Below, piece after piece: positions 1 through 6,728 of a stretch of 51,698 nucleotides of DNA (the stretch's first letter is position 1; each line of letters starts with the position of its first letter). The notes under the pieces are model-generated. The model was given only the letters and a program-made list of their open reading frames with translations, made no database searches and was not told where the DNA came from. The stretch spans positions 1-51,698 of the forward strand of contig JAJUGN010000011.1 in NCBI GenBank assembly GCA_029265975.1, read 5' to 3'. The stretch comes from Clostridiales bacterium (lineage in GTDB: Bacteria > Bacillota > Clostridia > Oscillospirales > Oscillospiraceae). A program made the position numbers and the translations under genes.

Positions 1-1
1 G

Positions 2-34
2 AGAATTTTGAAATACAAAGCATCACCATCTTAA
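2..34 (+). CDS. possible 3' end of an upstream gene (partial)
   Basis: One forward frame is open from the window edge and ends at a TAA at 32-34, three bases before a terminator-like hairpin (about 37-61). This is what the tail of a gene lying mostly outside the window would look like. Only ten codons are visible, so no family can be recognised and the frame could be open by chance. The call rests only on the stop codon sitting directly in front of the hairpin. Confidence 0.2.
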   Translation, partial: RILKYKASPS

Positions 35-36
35 AA

Positions 37-61
37 AGCCTGCCCCGAAGGGCAGGTTTTT
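37..61 (+). terminator. hairpin terminator, left flank of repeat A
   Basis: The stem CCTGCCC/GGGCAGG with a CGAA loop is preceded by an A-run and followed by five T residues, so it can terminate in either direction. It directly follows the putative stop at 32-34 and is duplicated at 257-281 on the other side of the repeat core. Confidence 0.65.
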
Positions 62-256
62 GCAGTCTGTCAAAAAAGCCCAAAGGGCTTTTTTGACAAG
101 GGGGTTACATGACGTCCGCTCTGCCGCGCCCGTCATGAGAGGTGCCATTTCCGACGTACACGCCGCCGGAAATGACAGATTTGACTTGTTTCCGCCATTC
201 GCGGCGGAAATTCTGCGAAGCTTTCTTGCTGTAAACAAGTTTTTTGACAAGCTGAA

Positions 257-281
257 ACCTGCCCCAAAGGGCAGGTTTTTG
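257..281. terminator. hairpin terminator, right flank of repeat A
   Basis: This is a second copy of the left-flank hairpin (CCTGCCC, loop CAAA, GGGCAGG) followed by a T-run. It lies just beyond the stop codon of the minus-strand PPOX gene and could terminate that gene as well as forward transcription. On the minus strand the T-run is only three bases long. Confidence 0.55.
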
Positions 282-293
282 TGTTTTGGAGGG

Positions 294-689
294 TCAGAAT
301 TTTATAATTTCCTGGGCGTTGCCGTTGTTGAGCTCGGCCACGCCGTCCTCTATGTAGAAAAGTCCCATCACAAAGCCGGTCTTTTCGTTATAGATGTTTT
401 TCAGATGCGGGAAGTACTCGAAGCCCTTTGCCACGGCCTCCGGACGGTCGTCGGGGACGGCCTTTCCGCTTATGCGGATCCACTGGCGCTGCGGGTTGCA
501 GGCGCAGATGGCTATGTTGGGATTGGCTATCGTCTGCTTATAGCAGTTTTTATGCTTGCCCATGCCCACATAGAGCTTTCCCTCGTACTCCATTACAAAG
601 CCGAAGGGGCGGATTACAGGTTTCGAGTCCTCGACCGTGGCGTAATAAAAGGTGCCGGTCTCTTTCAGAAAATCAAATACCTTGCTCAT
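294..689 (-). CDS. pyridoxamine 5'-phosphate oxidase family protein
   Basis: This 131-residue protein has the size and N-terminal pattern of small clostridial PPOX/FMN-binding split-barrel proteins: FLKETGTFYYATVE, then KPVIRPFGFVMEYEGKLYVG, then a core ending WIRISGKAV. Family members bind FMN (or occasionally F420 or heme) and often reduce small molecules. The substrate here is unknown, and the vitamin B6 oxidase activity of true PdxH should not be assumed. The start is an ATG with AAGGAGATG nine bases upstream. The gene stands alone, divergent from spoIIIAA, with repeat A directly downstream. A plausible sigma-A promoter lies at 730-758. Confidence 0.85.
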   Translation of the reverse strand: MSKVFDFLKETGTFYYATVEDSKPVIRPFGFVMEYEGKLYVGMGKHKNCYKQTIANPNIAICACNPQRQWIRISGKAVPDDRPEAVAKGFEYFPHLKNIYNEKTGFVMGLFYIEDGVAELNNGNAQEIIKF

Positions 690-729
690 GGCTGCATCTC
701 CTTATAATAAAATTTTTCTTCCAAGAGAA

Positions 730-758
730 ATTTTAGCATTTTTCCGGGACAATCACAA
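730..758 (-). promoter_or_regulatory. candidate sigma-A promoter of the PPOX gene
   Basis: Read on the minus strand, TTGTGA (758-753) and TAAAAT (735-730) are 17 bp apart and about 40 bp upstream of the start codon. Both hexamers are partial matches to consensus, so this is a moderate call. I looked for a sigma-E type promoter for spoIIIAA in the same gap and could not identify one convincingly. Confidence 0.35.
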
Positions 759-819
759 TAGTTTTTAAGCGAAATAATAAATAGTCAGGGACCGCGATGA
801 AGCGTGCGGAGAGGTGAAT

Positions 820-1722
820 ATGGAAACGGATTACCTGATTTCGAGATTTCTGAGCGCGGCCGCCCTCCTGCCCGGGGGACTGAGGGAGAGCTTCGAAGCA
901 ATGCCGAAAAGCGAAAAGGCCTCTGCCGAGGAATTCCGACTGCGCGCAGGGCTTCTCCCGAGCGTGCTGCTGCCGTGGGGCGAAAAGTGGCTGGGCGAAA
1001 AACCGGTCACACCGAGAAATCTGGCGGATGTTTTGGAGATTGCGACGGACTCCTCTCTCCACACCGCTACGGACAGCATAAAAAACGGATTTGTTACAGG
1101 AGCCGGGGGGCACAGGATAGGCATTTGCGGCACCGCAATAGTGAAAAACGGAGCGATAGAAGGACTGCGCTCCGTGTCCTCTCTCGCCGTCCGCATAGCC
1201 AAGGAGATAAAGGACTGCGGCAAGGCGGCGGCGCGCCTGCTCGCCCCGGAAAAGGAGTTTTCCTCCGCAATCATAATTTCGCCGCCCGGCGGGGGGAAAA
1301 CGACGCTTCTGCGCGACATCGTAAGGCTTTTATCCGATAAGGGTTTTCGAGTCGCCCTCGCGGACGAGAGAGGGGAAATAGCCGCGATGCGAGGCGCTGT
1401 ACCGCAGATGGATGTGGGCGTGAGGACCGACGTGATTTCGCTTTGTCCCAGAGACGAGGCGGTGATGCTTCTGCTGCGGACAATGAACCCCGAAATCATA
1501 GCTATGGACGAAATAACGGCGCCCCGCGACGCAAAGGCGCTTTCGAGCGCCTTCAGCTGCGGCGTAGGGCTGCTCGCCACGGCGCACGCCGCGGATTTGA
1601 ACGAGCTCCGGCGGCGCGGCCTATACCGTGAGCTTCTCGCGGAAGGAGTTTTCAAAAAGGCGGTCGTGATAGAAAAAAGAAACGGGGAGCGCGTCTGCTC
1701 CGTTCATGATCTGGAGGTTTAA
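820..1722 (+). CDS. spoIIIAA: stage III sporulation protein AA, ATPase
   Basis: This is the first gene of the spoIIIA operon, which builds the mother-cell side of the channel linking mother cell and forespore during engulfment. SpoIIIAA is the cytoplasmic ATPase, related to secretion ATPases of the GspE/VirB11 type. The 300-residue product has a Walker A motif SPPGGGKTT at about residues 154-162 and a Walker B-like IIAMDE at about 226-231. An upstream GTG at 814 is in frame but overlaps the GGAGAGG at 808-814. ATG 820 sits five bases after that motif and is preferred. Expression in the mother cell under sigma-E is expected from the family, but I did not find the promoter. Confidence 0.95.
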   Translation: METDYLISRFLSAAALLPGGLRESFEAMPKSEKASAEEFRLRAGLLPSVLLPWGEKWLGEKPVTPRNLADVLEIATDSSLHTATDSIKNGFVTGAGGHRIGICGTAIVKNGAIEGLRSVSSLAVRIAKEIKDCGKAAARLLAPEKEFSSAIIISPPGGGKTTLLRDIVRLLSDKGFRVALADERGEIAAMRGAVPQMDVGVRTDVISLCPRDEAVMLLLRTMNPEIIAMDEITAPRDAKALSSAFSCGVGLLATAHAADLNELRRRGLYRELLAEGVFKKAVVIEKRNGERVCSVHDLEV

Positions 1723-1723
1723 T

Positions 1724-2239
1724 GTGCTTAAAATAATCGGAGCCGTTTTAGTGACCGCCGCGACGACCGCGCTGGGGATGCGGTCCGCGGCTCAGCTCAA
1801 AAACAGGGTTAAAAGCCTTTCGAGCCTCGTTGCGGGCCTTGACATCATGAAGCCCGAAATATGCACGCGGCTTACCCCCATGCCGGAGCTCCTGGAGCTG
1901 CTTGCAAGACAGAGCGGGGAACCGGCAAGCCTGTTTTTCGCCGAATGCCTTATAAAGCTGAAAACAATGCGCGGCAGGCCCTTCTCGGAGGTTTGGAAAT
2001 CCGCGCTTTTATCGGCGAAAGGACTTGAGCTTTCGGAATCGGAGCGCGAAATACTGCTCGAGCTAGGCGCGGCGCTGGGCCGCTACGACTCGGAGCGCCA
2101 GGGAGATGCGATCTCATCGGCGAGGAAAAGGCTGGAGGGGCGGCTCTCGAAAGCCGAGAGCGAAAGAGACAAGGAAAGCAGAACAAGGCTCATGCTCGGA
2201 GTCGCGGCGGGGCTCGCGATAGCCATAATACTGATATAG
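1724..2239 (+). CDS. spoIIIAB: stage III sporulation protein AB
   Basis: This 171-residue protein has the same length as the Bacillus subtilis protein. It has an N-terminal membrane segment (IIGAVLVTAATTALGM), a helical soluble middle and a hydrophobic C-terminal tail (LGVAAGLAIAIILI), the layout of type II secretion GspF-like SpoIIIAB. The start is taken as GTG 1724, six bases after GGAGG at 1713-1717. An in-frame ATG at 1706 would place that Shine-Dalgarno inside the gene. The gene follows spoIIIAA by one base, so translation is probably coupled. A 141-bp gap separates it from spoIIIAC. Confidence 0.92.
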   Translation: MLKIIGAVLVTAATTALGMRSAAQLKNRVKSLSSLVAGLDIMKPEICTRLTPMPELLELLARQSGEPASLFFAECLIKLKTMRGRPFSEVWKSALLSAKGLELSESEREILLELGAALGRYDSERQGDAISSARKRLEGRLSKAESERDKESRTRLMLGVAAGLAIAIILI

Positions 2240-2380
2240 GCCGTTCCGGAAGACTCGAAATGCGCCTGCGGGCGGAAAACAAAGTTTTTCCGGCGTTATC
2301 ATAAATCCGGACAACCGGCAATAGAATGTGAAAGCGGGGGGACTCGGCAAGAAAAATCCTGGATTCGAGAGGTTATGGAA

Positions 2381-2575
2381 ATGGATGTAAACCTTATTTT
2401 CAAAATCGCGGGAGTCGGCATACTCGTGGCGGTGCTCAATATCCTGCTTTCAAAATCCGGCAGGGACGAGCAGGCGCTCATGATAACTCTTGGGGGGCTG
2501 ATCGTCGTCCTGCTTATAATCGTGCGCGAAATAAGCCAGCTTTTCGACGTGATAAAGACGCTTTTCGGGTTCTAG
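2381..2575 (+). CDS. spoIIIAC: stage III sporulation protein AC
   Basis: This very small (64-residue) two-helix membrane protein has the MDVNLIFKIAGVGILVAVLN start typical of SpoIIIAC, followed by a second hydrophobic helix (ALMITLGGLIVVLLIIV). With SpoIIIAD it forms part of the membrane base of the channel complex. Two ATG codons lie six bases apart. The second (2381) is eight bases from GAGAGG (2367-2372), whereas the first (2375) is only two bases away, so 2381 is preferred. Confidence 0.92.
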   Translation: MDVNLIFKIAGVGILVAVLNILLSKSGRDEQALMITLGGLIVVLLIIVREISQLFDVIKTLFGF

Positions 2576-2576
2576 C

Positions 2577-2963
2577 ATGGACATGATAATAAAAGTCGCG
2601 GCGATAGGAATATCCGGAGCCTCCATCGCCCTGCTTCTCAAAAAAAACATGCCGGAGCTCGCGCTGCTCCTGTCGGTCGCCACCGCAGTGGTGATGCTTC
2701 TCCTCGCGCTGGACAACTTCCTCGGGATAAGCGGCTTTACGCAGGATCTGATAGAAAGCGCCGGGCTTTCCTCCGCGATAGTGTCGCCGGTTGTCAAAAC
2801 CGTGGGAATAGGGCTTATAACAAAGCTTTCATCGGACATATGCCGAGATTCGGGCCAGAACACCGCGGCTACGGTTGTGGATACTGCGGGCACGATAGCC
2901 GCCGTCACCGTGGCCCTGCCGCTTATGAAAACCGTATTCAGCATGATAAGCGCTCTTATGTGA
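2577..2963 (+). CDS. spoIIIAD: stage III sporulation protein AD
   Basis: This 128-residue integral membrane protein has about four hydrophobic segments and the conserved central region (VVKTVGIGLITKLSSDICRD, then GQNTAATVVDTAGT) that marks SpoIIIAD. It is part of the spoIIIA channel in the mother-cell membrane facing the forespore. It begins one base after the spoIIIAC stop and lacks its own clear Shine-Dalgarno, so it is probably translated by coupling. The start could be ATG 2577 or ATG 2583. Confidence 0.93.
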   Translation: MDMIIKVAAIGISGASIALLLKKNMPELALLLSVATAVVMLLLALDNFLGISGFTQDLIESAGLSSAIVSPVVKTVGIGLITKLSSDICRDSGQNTAATVVDTAGTIAAVTVALPLMKTVFSMISALM

Positions 2964-2971
2964 GGAAAGCC

Positions 2972-4084
2972 ATGAAAAAACTTCTGATAATCGCCATCCT
3001 GACGCTGGCGCTGCTGCCGTTTTACGCCCGCGCGGCCGACGACGTCTTTCAAAGCCAGTATGAAGCCCTGCGTGCCGGGGAGCTGAAGGACGCGCTGAAG
3101 GGCGAGGCATCCGAAATGCTTGAGGACATCGATATAGGGGACGGCTCCAACTTCGAGTCGGCCTTCAGGAAAATTTACGAGAGCGCGGCCTCGAAATTCG
3201 GGGCCATACTGAGGAAAGGCGTTTCGAGCGCCGCCACCATAATCGTCACCGCCATGCTTACAAGCCTTGCCGAGACGCTCTACGAAAGCCTTTCCTCGGG
3301 CGCTACTCCGAGCTACATACCCATGATAGGCACGATTGCGATAGCCGCGGCGGCGGTGGGAGATGTCGGAGCCTTCCTGAAGCTGGGGAGCGACACGATA
3401 TCGGAGCTCGGCAGCTTTTCGAAAATATTGCTGCCCACCCTTACGGCCGCCGCCGCGGCGGGCGGAGCCGTGACTTCGGCCGCGGCCAAGTACGCCGCGA
3501 CGGCGCTTTTCATCGATATACTTATTACCCTCGCCCAGAAAGTCGTGGTGCCGCTCATATTCGCCTATACCGCGGCCGTCATCGCAAACGCCGCGATAGG
3601 CGGCGAGGAGCTGGCGGGAGCCGCCAGCGTGCTTAAATGGATAGCCGTGACATCGCTGACCGTGCTGATTTTGATTTTCATCGTCTATCTCTCGATAAGC
3701 GGCGTCGTAACGGGTACGGCGGACGCCCTGACCTCGAGAGTCGCAAAAACCACGCTTTCGACCATACTTCCCGTTGTCGGCAGCATAATATCCGACGCGG
3801 CCTCGTCGATAATCGCAGGCGCGGGGATGCTGCGAAACGCTGTCGGCATTTTCGGACTGCTCTCGATAGCCGCCATCTGCGCCATACCCTTCCTGCGCCT
3901 CGGGGTGCATTATCTTTGCTACAAGTTCGCGGCGGGCGTCACGGCGGCGGTTTCGGGCGGGCGCATAGCAAAGCTGATAGGCGGCATAGGCACGGCTTTC
4001 GGAATAATGATGGGGCTTACCGGGAGCATGGCGGTGCTGCTTTACTTCAGCATAATATCGCTTGTCAAGGCGGTGGGCTCATGA
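2972..4084 (+). CDS. spoIIIAE: stage III sporulation protein AE
   Basis: This 370-residue polytopic membrane protein begins with a signal-like segment (MKKLLIIAILTLALLPFYAR followed by AADD). A soluble stretch and about six or seven transmembrane helices follow, which is typical of SpoIIIAE, the largest channel component. The frame is open further upstream to 2840, but that would overlap spoIIIAD. ATG 2972 follows GAGGAAA at the right distance and creates the signal sequence. The stop overlaps the spoIIIAF start. Confidence 0.94.
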   Translation: MKKLLIIAILTLALLPFYARAADDVFQSQYEALRAGELKDALKGEASEMLEDIDIGDGSNFESAFRKIYESAASKFGAILRKGVSSAATIIVTAMLTSLAETLYESLSSGATPSYIPMIGTIAIAAAAVGDVGAFLKLGSDTISELGSFSKILLPTLTAAAAAGGAVTSAAAKYAATALFIDILITLAQKVVVPLIFAYTAAVIANAAIGGEELAGAASVLKWIAVTSLTVLILIFIVYLSISGVVTGTADALTSRVAKTTLSTILPVVGSIISDAASSIIAGAGMLRNAVGIFGLLSIAAICAIPFLRLGVHYLCYKFAAGVTAAVSGGRIAKLIGGIGTAFGIMMGLTGSMAVLLYFSIISLVKAVGS

Positions 4085-4578
4085 TGGCGCTTATAAGGGC
4101 TTGGATACTAGGAATAGCGGCGGCCGCCCTGGCTGCGGCGATCTTTACCGCCCTTTCCCCGCAGGGCAAAGCCCGAAAAATCACAATGTTCGCCTCGGGC
4201 TTCATGCTTATGGCGGCGATGATAAAGCCTGTGATAGGCTTCGATTTTTCCGTTTTTTCCTCCGCTGTCATGCAGTACGGAACAATGGGGCAGGAATACG
4301 CGGTCATGCTTAACGAAAAAAACGATACTTTGCTCAAAACTATCATAGAAGAGCGCTGCGGCGCATATATATCGGACAAGGCGACAAGCCTGGGGATGGA
4401 AAACGTGAAAATAAGGGTCAGAGCGGTGAAAGGGGATGGGGGATATCCGTATCCGTACGAGGTTTACATAAGCGCAAAATACAGCCAAAGCAGAAAAAAG
4501 GCTCTGACAGATTATCTGGAAAGCGAATTCGGAGTGCCTGCATCTAGGCAGCATTGGAGCGGCGCGGATGGAAATTAA
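4081..4578 (+). CDS. spoIIIAF: stage III sporulation protein AF
   Basis: This 165-residue protein has two N-terminal membrane helices (IRAWILGIAAAALAAAIFTA and the following MFASGFMLMAAMI) and a soluble domain in the position of the ring-forming domain of SpoIIIAF. The first ATG overlaps the spoIIIAE stop (ATGA arrangement), and a second ATG follows at once, so the start may be 4081 or 4084. The frame is open upstream to 3637, but that part lies antiparallel-free inside spoIIIAE in another frame and is not coding. The 3' end overlaps spoIIIAG by 11 bases. Confidence 0.9.
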   Translation: MMALIRAWILGIAAAALAAAIFTALSPQGKARKITMFASGFMLMAAMIKPVIGFDFSVFSSAVMQYGTMGQEYAVMLNEKNDTLLKTIIEERCGAYISDKATSLGMENVKIRVRAVKGDGGYPYPYEVYISAKYSQSRKKALTDYLESEFGVPASRQHWSGADGN

Positions 4579-5071
4579 AGAATTGTCCGAAAGGACCAGA
4601 GGGCTTCTCTCGAAGCTTAAAAAAAACAAGTTCATAGCGGCGGCTCTTTTCCTCGGGATAGTCATGCTGCTCGTGCCGACAGGTTCGGAGAGCGCAAGGG
4701 AAAAGGGGAAGAGCTCGGGGCTGTCGGAACCTCCTTTCTCGCTTGCGGAGCAGGAGCGCCGCATGGCGGAGGTGCTGTCAAAAATCTCGGGCGCCGGCAG
4801 GGTGGAGGTGATACTCACGCTTAAAAACGGGGTCGAACGGGAGCTCGCCGAGGACAGAACCGGCTCAGACAGCCAGGTGAAGCATGTGATGGTGCAGTCG
4901 GGCTCGGGCACGGATACGGTAACCGTCCGATACAATTATCCCGTGTATCAGGGCGCGCTCATAGTGTGCCAGGGCGCGCACAGTTCCGGCGTGAGACTTC
5001 AGATAACGGAGGCGGTGAGAGCGCTCACGGGGCTGACGTCGGATAAAATAACTGTAACAAAAATGGATTAG
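4568..5071 (+). CDS. spoIIIAG: stage III sporulation protein AG
   Basis: This 167-residue protein has one membrane helix near residues 23-41 (KFIAAALFLGIVMLLVP) followed by an extracytoplasmic domain. The family folds like the ring-building motif of type III secretion proteins and assembles into a large ring in the intermembrane space around the forespore. The C-terminal part contains the conserved YPVYQGALIVCQGA stretch of the family. It overlaps spoIIIAF slightly and is followed after 12 bases by spoIIIAH. Confidence 0.94.
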   Translation: MEIKELSERTRGLLSKLKKNKFIAAALFLGIVMLLVPTGSESAREKGKSSGLSEPPFSLAEQERRMAEVLSKISGAGRVEVILTLKNGVERELAEDRTGSDSQVKHVMVQSGSGTDTVTVRYNYPVYQGALIVCQGAHSSGVRLQITEAVRALTGLTSDKITVTKMD

Positions 5072-5083
5072 GAGGCATGAGCG

Positions 5084-5620
5084 GTGAAGGTATTCAAGAG
5101 GAACGCGGTAATTCTTACAATGATAGTTTTTGTATGCGCTGCGGTATACTTAAACTGGGCTTACAACAAGACGGATAAGGCGTCGGGCACGGTCGCGAAG
5201 CAGACTGTGACCTCCACGGACGCGGGCGGCGCGGGGCTTTTCTTTGAAAGCAAAAAATCCGGCACGACCGACTATTTCGCGGCGGCCCGCCTTGAGCGTC
5301 AACAGGCGAGGGACGAGGCGATAAGCAAGCTCAATTCGGCGGTGCAGACCATGAGCACCTCCCAGCAGGAGCGCGACAGCGCCGCTGCCAAAATAAAGGC
5401 AATCACCGAAACGGCCCTCAACGAAAAGGAAATAGAGAGCATGATAAAGGCGAAGGGCTTTACCGACTGCGTAGTGTTCCTCAAGGAAAACGCCGCCGTG
5501 GTTACGGTCGCCTCTCCTCCGAACGGGCTCAATTCCTCGCTGGTGGCTCAGGTCGCCGATATAGTGACTCAGCAGACAAAGTACAGCCTTGCACAGCTTA
5601 AGATCAACGAGGTGAAATAA
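5084..5620 (+). CDS. spoIIIAH: stage III sporulation protein AH
   Basis: This 178-residue protein has one N-terminal membrane anchor (residues about 7-27) and a C-terminal YscJ/FliF-like ring-building domain (from about residue 95, KIKAITETALNEKEIESMIK). SpoIIIAH binds forespore SpoIIQ across the intermembrane space to make the feeding channel. The start is GTG 5084, eight bases after GGAGG. It is the last spoIIIA gene and is followed by a strong hairpin at 5625-5650. The partner spoIIQ is not in the window. Confidence 0.94.
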   Translation: MKVFKRNAVILTMIVFVCAAVYLNWAYNKTDKASGTVAKQTVTSTDAGGAGLFFESKKSGTTDYFAAARLERQQARDEAISKLNSAVQTMSTSQQERDSAAAKIKAITETALNEKEIESMIKAKGFTDCVVFLKENAAVVTVASPPNGLNSSLVAQVADIVTQQTKYSLAQLKINEVK

Positions 5621-5624
5621 TTCT

Positions 5625-5650
5625 TCCGGGGGATAGGGCTATCCCCCGGA
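5625..5650 (+). terminator. hairpin after spoIIIAH
   Basis: A perfect 11-12 bp inverted repeat (TCCGGGGGATAG / CTATCCCCCGGA) starts five bases after the spoIIIAH stop. No T-run follows directly, only AGTATTTGGG, so it may act as an mRNA-stabilising end or a weak terminator. Position and strength make it the likely end of the spoIIIA transcript. Confidence 0.55.
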
Positions 5651-5754
5651 CAGTATTTGGGACTCTCGTCGTATTGGACATAAATTATCTAAAATTTTCT
5701 TTATTTTTTTCACCCTTTGTGGTACACTAAATGTGTATGAAGGGAGTGTTTCCA

Positions 5755-6132
5755 TTGGGCGAAAATAAGGAATACGTAACGCAGACCGGCGAAAAGGGCA
5801 GCGTAAATATTTCCGAGGACGTTATCGCGATCATCGCATCCTCGGCTGTCGCCGAGGTGAACGGCGTGGACGGCTTCCCGACTACCCTCGGAACCGACAT
5901 CGCGGGTTTTCTCAGCAAGAAGAATTCGGCCAAGGGCGTCAGGATACAGATAAGCGATTCCGAAATAACCGTCGACGCATATATCCTGGTCAAGTACGGC
6001 TTTGTCATCAGCGATGTCGCCAAGGACGTCCAGAACTCCGTCGTAGCGGCCGTGGAGGCGACGACCGGGCTCAAGGTGCCCGAAGTCAACGTCCATGTCT
6101 GCGGAATCACTTTTGAAAAAGAAAAAAACTGA
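5755..6132 (+). CDS. Asp23/Gls24 family envelope-stress protein
   Basis: This protein of about 125 residues belongs to the Asp23/Gls24 (DUF322) family: GSVNISEDVIAIIASSAVAE near the N-terminus, then VRIQISDSEITVDAYILVKYG-type strands and a C-terminal VPEVNVHVCGI. The family is membrane-associated or cytosolic and linked to envelope homeostasis in Firmicutes, where it commonly sits beside nusB as here. The start is uncertain. TTG 5755 is eight bases after AGGGAG (5741-5746), while ATG 5731 and ATG 5737 lack a Shine-Dalgarno. TTG is preferred. A terminator-like hairpin follows at 6137-6162. Confidence 0.88.
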   Translation: MGENKEYVTQTGEKGSVNISEDVIAIIASSAVAEVNGVDGFPTTLGTDIAGFLSKKNSAKGVRIQISDSEITVDAYILVKYGFVISDVAKDVQNSVVAAVEATTGLKVPEVNVHVCGITFEKEKN

Positions 6133-6136
6133 TCTA

Positions 6137-6162
6137 AAAACCCCTTGCTTGCAGGGGGTTTT
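6137..6162 (+). terminator. terminator after the Asp23 gene
   Basis: AAAACCCC and GGGGTTTT pair around a short TTGCTTGCAG loop starting five bases after the stop codon. The T-run is only four bases, so read-through into nusB is likely. Confidence 0.55.
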
Positions 6163-6272
6163 GATTTGAAAGTATTTTACGGCCCGAAAGGCCGCTTTCC
6201 CGCAGCGGAAAAGGGAAGGAACGCCGCCGCGGGTTTCGCATATCCGCCGCGATGGCAGGAGGAGTGTAATTT

Positions 6273-6728
6273 TTGAAGAGAAGCACGGCAAGAGAAATCG
6301 CAGTCCATATGTCTTTCCAGACGGCGGTCAACGACATGCCCGCCGAGGCTATTCTGGCGGAGTTTTTCGACAGGGAGCATTACGAAACGCTCGCCTCGGA
6401 GGACGAGGTGTATTCCGAATACCCGAACGCGAAGCAGCTGGAGTATATTAAACGGCTCACTAGCGGCATTGCGGAGCACGCCGCCGAGCTGGATATGTAT
6501 ATAGAAAAGTATGCGAAGGACTGGAGCGTTTCCCGGATATCGAGGGTCGCTTCGGCCATAATGCGAGTCGCCATGTATGAAATACTTTATATGCAGGATA
6601 TTCCGAACAGCGTTGCCGTGAACGAGGCCGTAGAGATCGCCAAAAAGTATGAGGACGCGGACACGGTCTCCTTCATAAACGGAGTGCTCGGTACTTTTGT
6701 AAGAAAAGAGTTGACGATTGATGGGTAA
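6273..6728 (+). CDS. nusB: transcription antitermination factor NusB
   Basis: This 151-residue all-helical protein matches NusB: TAREIAVHMSFQTAV at the N-terminus, then DWSVSRISRVASAIMRVAMYE, and NSVAVNEAVEIAKKYEDADT with the terminal FINGVLGTF. NusB binds boxA RNA with NusE (S10) and supports transcription of rRNA operons. The start is a TTG at 6273, about ten bases after AGGAGG. The stop overlaps the next gene by eight bases, so translation of the two is probably coupled. Confidence 0.94.
   Translation: MKRSTAREIAVHMSFQTAVNDMPAEAILAEFFDREHYETLASEDEVYSEYPNAKQLEYIKRLTSGIAEHAAELDMYIEKYAKDWSVSRISRVASAIMRVAMYEILYMQDIPNSVAVNEAVEIAKKYEDADTVSFINGVLGTFVRKELTIDG

Larger units (their letters stand above)
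33..283. repeat. terminator-nested repeat, copy A
   Basis: A core of about 195 bp (62-256) is closely similar, roughly 90% by eye, to the core at 42580-42773. The core ends are imperfect inverted repeats: CAGTCTGTCAAAAAA on the left and the complement of TTTTTTGACAAGCTG on the right. Inside are a 14-bp perfect hairpin (TGTCAAAAAAGCCC, loop AAA) at about 68-98, a CATTTCCG/CGGAAATG stem and a TTCCGCC/GGCGGAA stem. The core is flanked on both sides by near-identical hairpins, CCTGCCC-CGAA-GGGCAGG on the left and CCTGCCC-CAAA-GGGCAGG on the right. Copy B is flanked by a different duplicated hairpin, so the flanks look like duplicated target rather than part of the element. No transposase is encoded. 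It is MITE-like, but its class is not established. Confidence 0.8.

Noticed and set aside
23-250. A minus-strand frame of 75 codons in repeat A, with a related frame at 42588-42788 in repeat B.
   Set aside because: The similarity follows from DNA identity of the repeat. Differences between the copies change amino acids freely, the N- and C-termini do not correspond, and the frame runs through hairpins and a terminator. It is not treated as a gene.
60-707. A 215-codon plus-strand frame covering repeat A and the antisense strand of the PPOX gene.
   Set aside because: It is antisense to a well-supported family protein and passes through terminators and repeat hairpins. It has no recognisable domain.
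720-808. A sigma-E promoter for spoIIIAA.
   Set aside because: It is expected from the family, but no convincing -35/-10 pair with the right spacing was seen. It may be divergent or overlap the PPOX gene.
2450-3910. A 486-codon minus-strand frame opposite spoIIIAC-AE.
   Set aside because: It is antisense to three recognised genes and has low-complexity, Arg/Gly/Tyr-rich composition typical of a shadow frame in GC-rich coding DNA.
3637-4080. A longer version of spoIIIAF starting about 440 bp upstream.
   Set aside because: The extension overlaps spoIIIAE in another frame with shadow-like composition. The ATG overlapping the spoIIIAE stop gives a normal-length SpoIIIAF.
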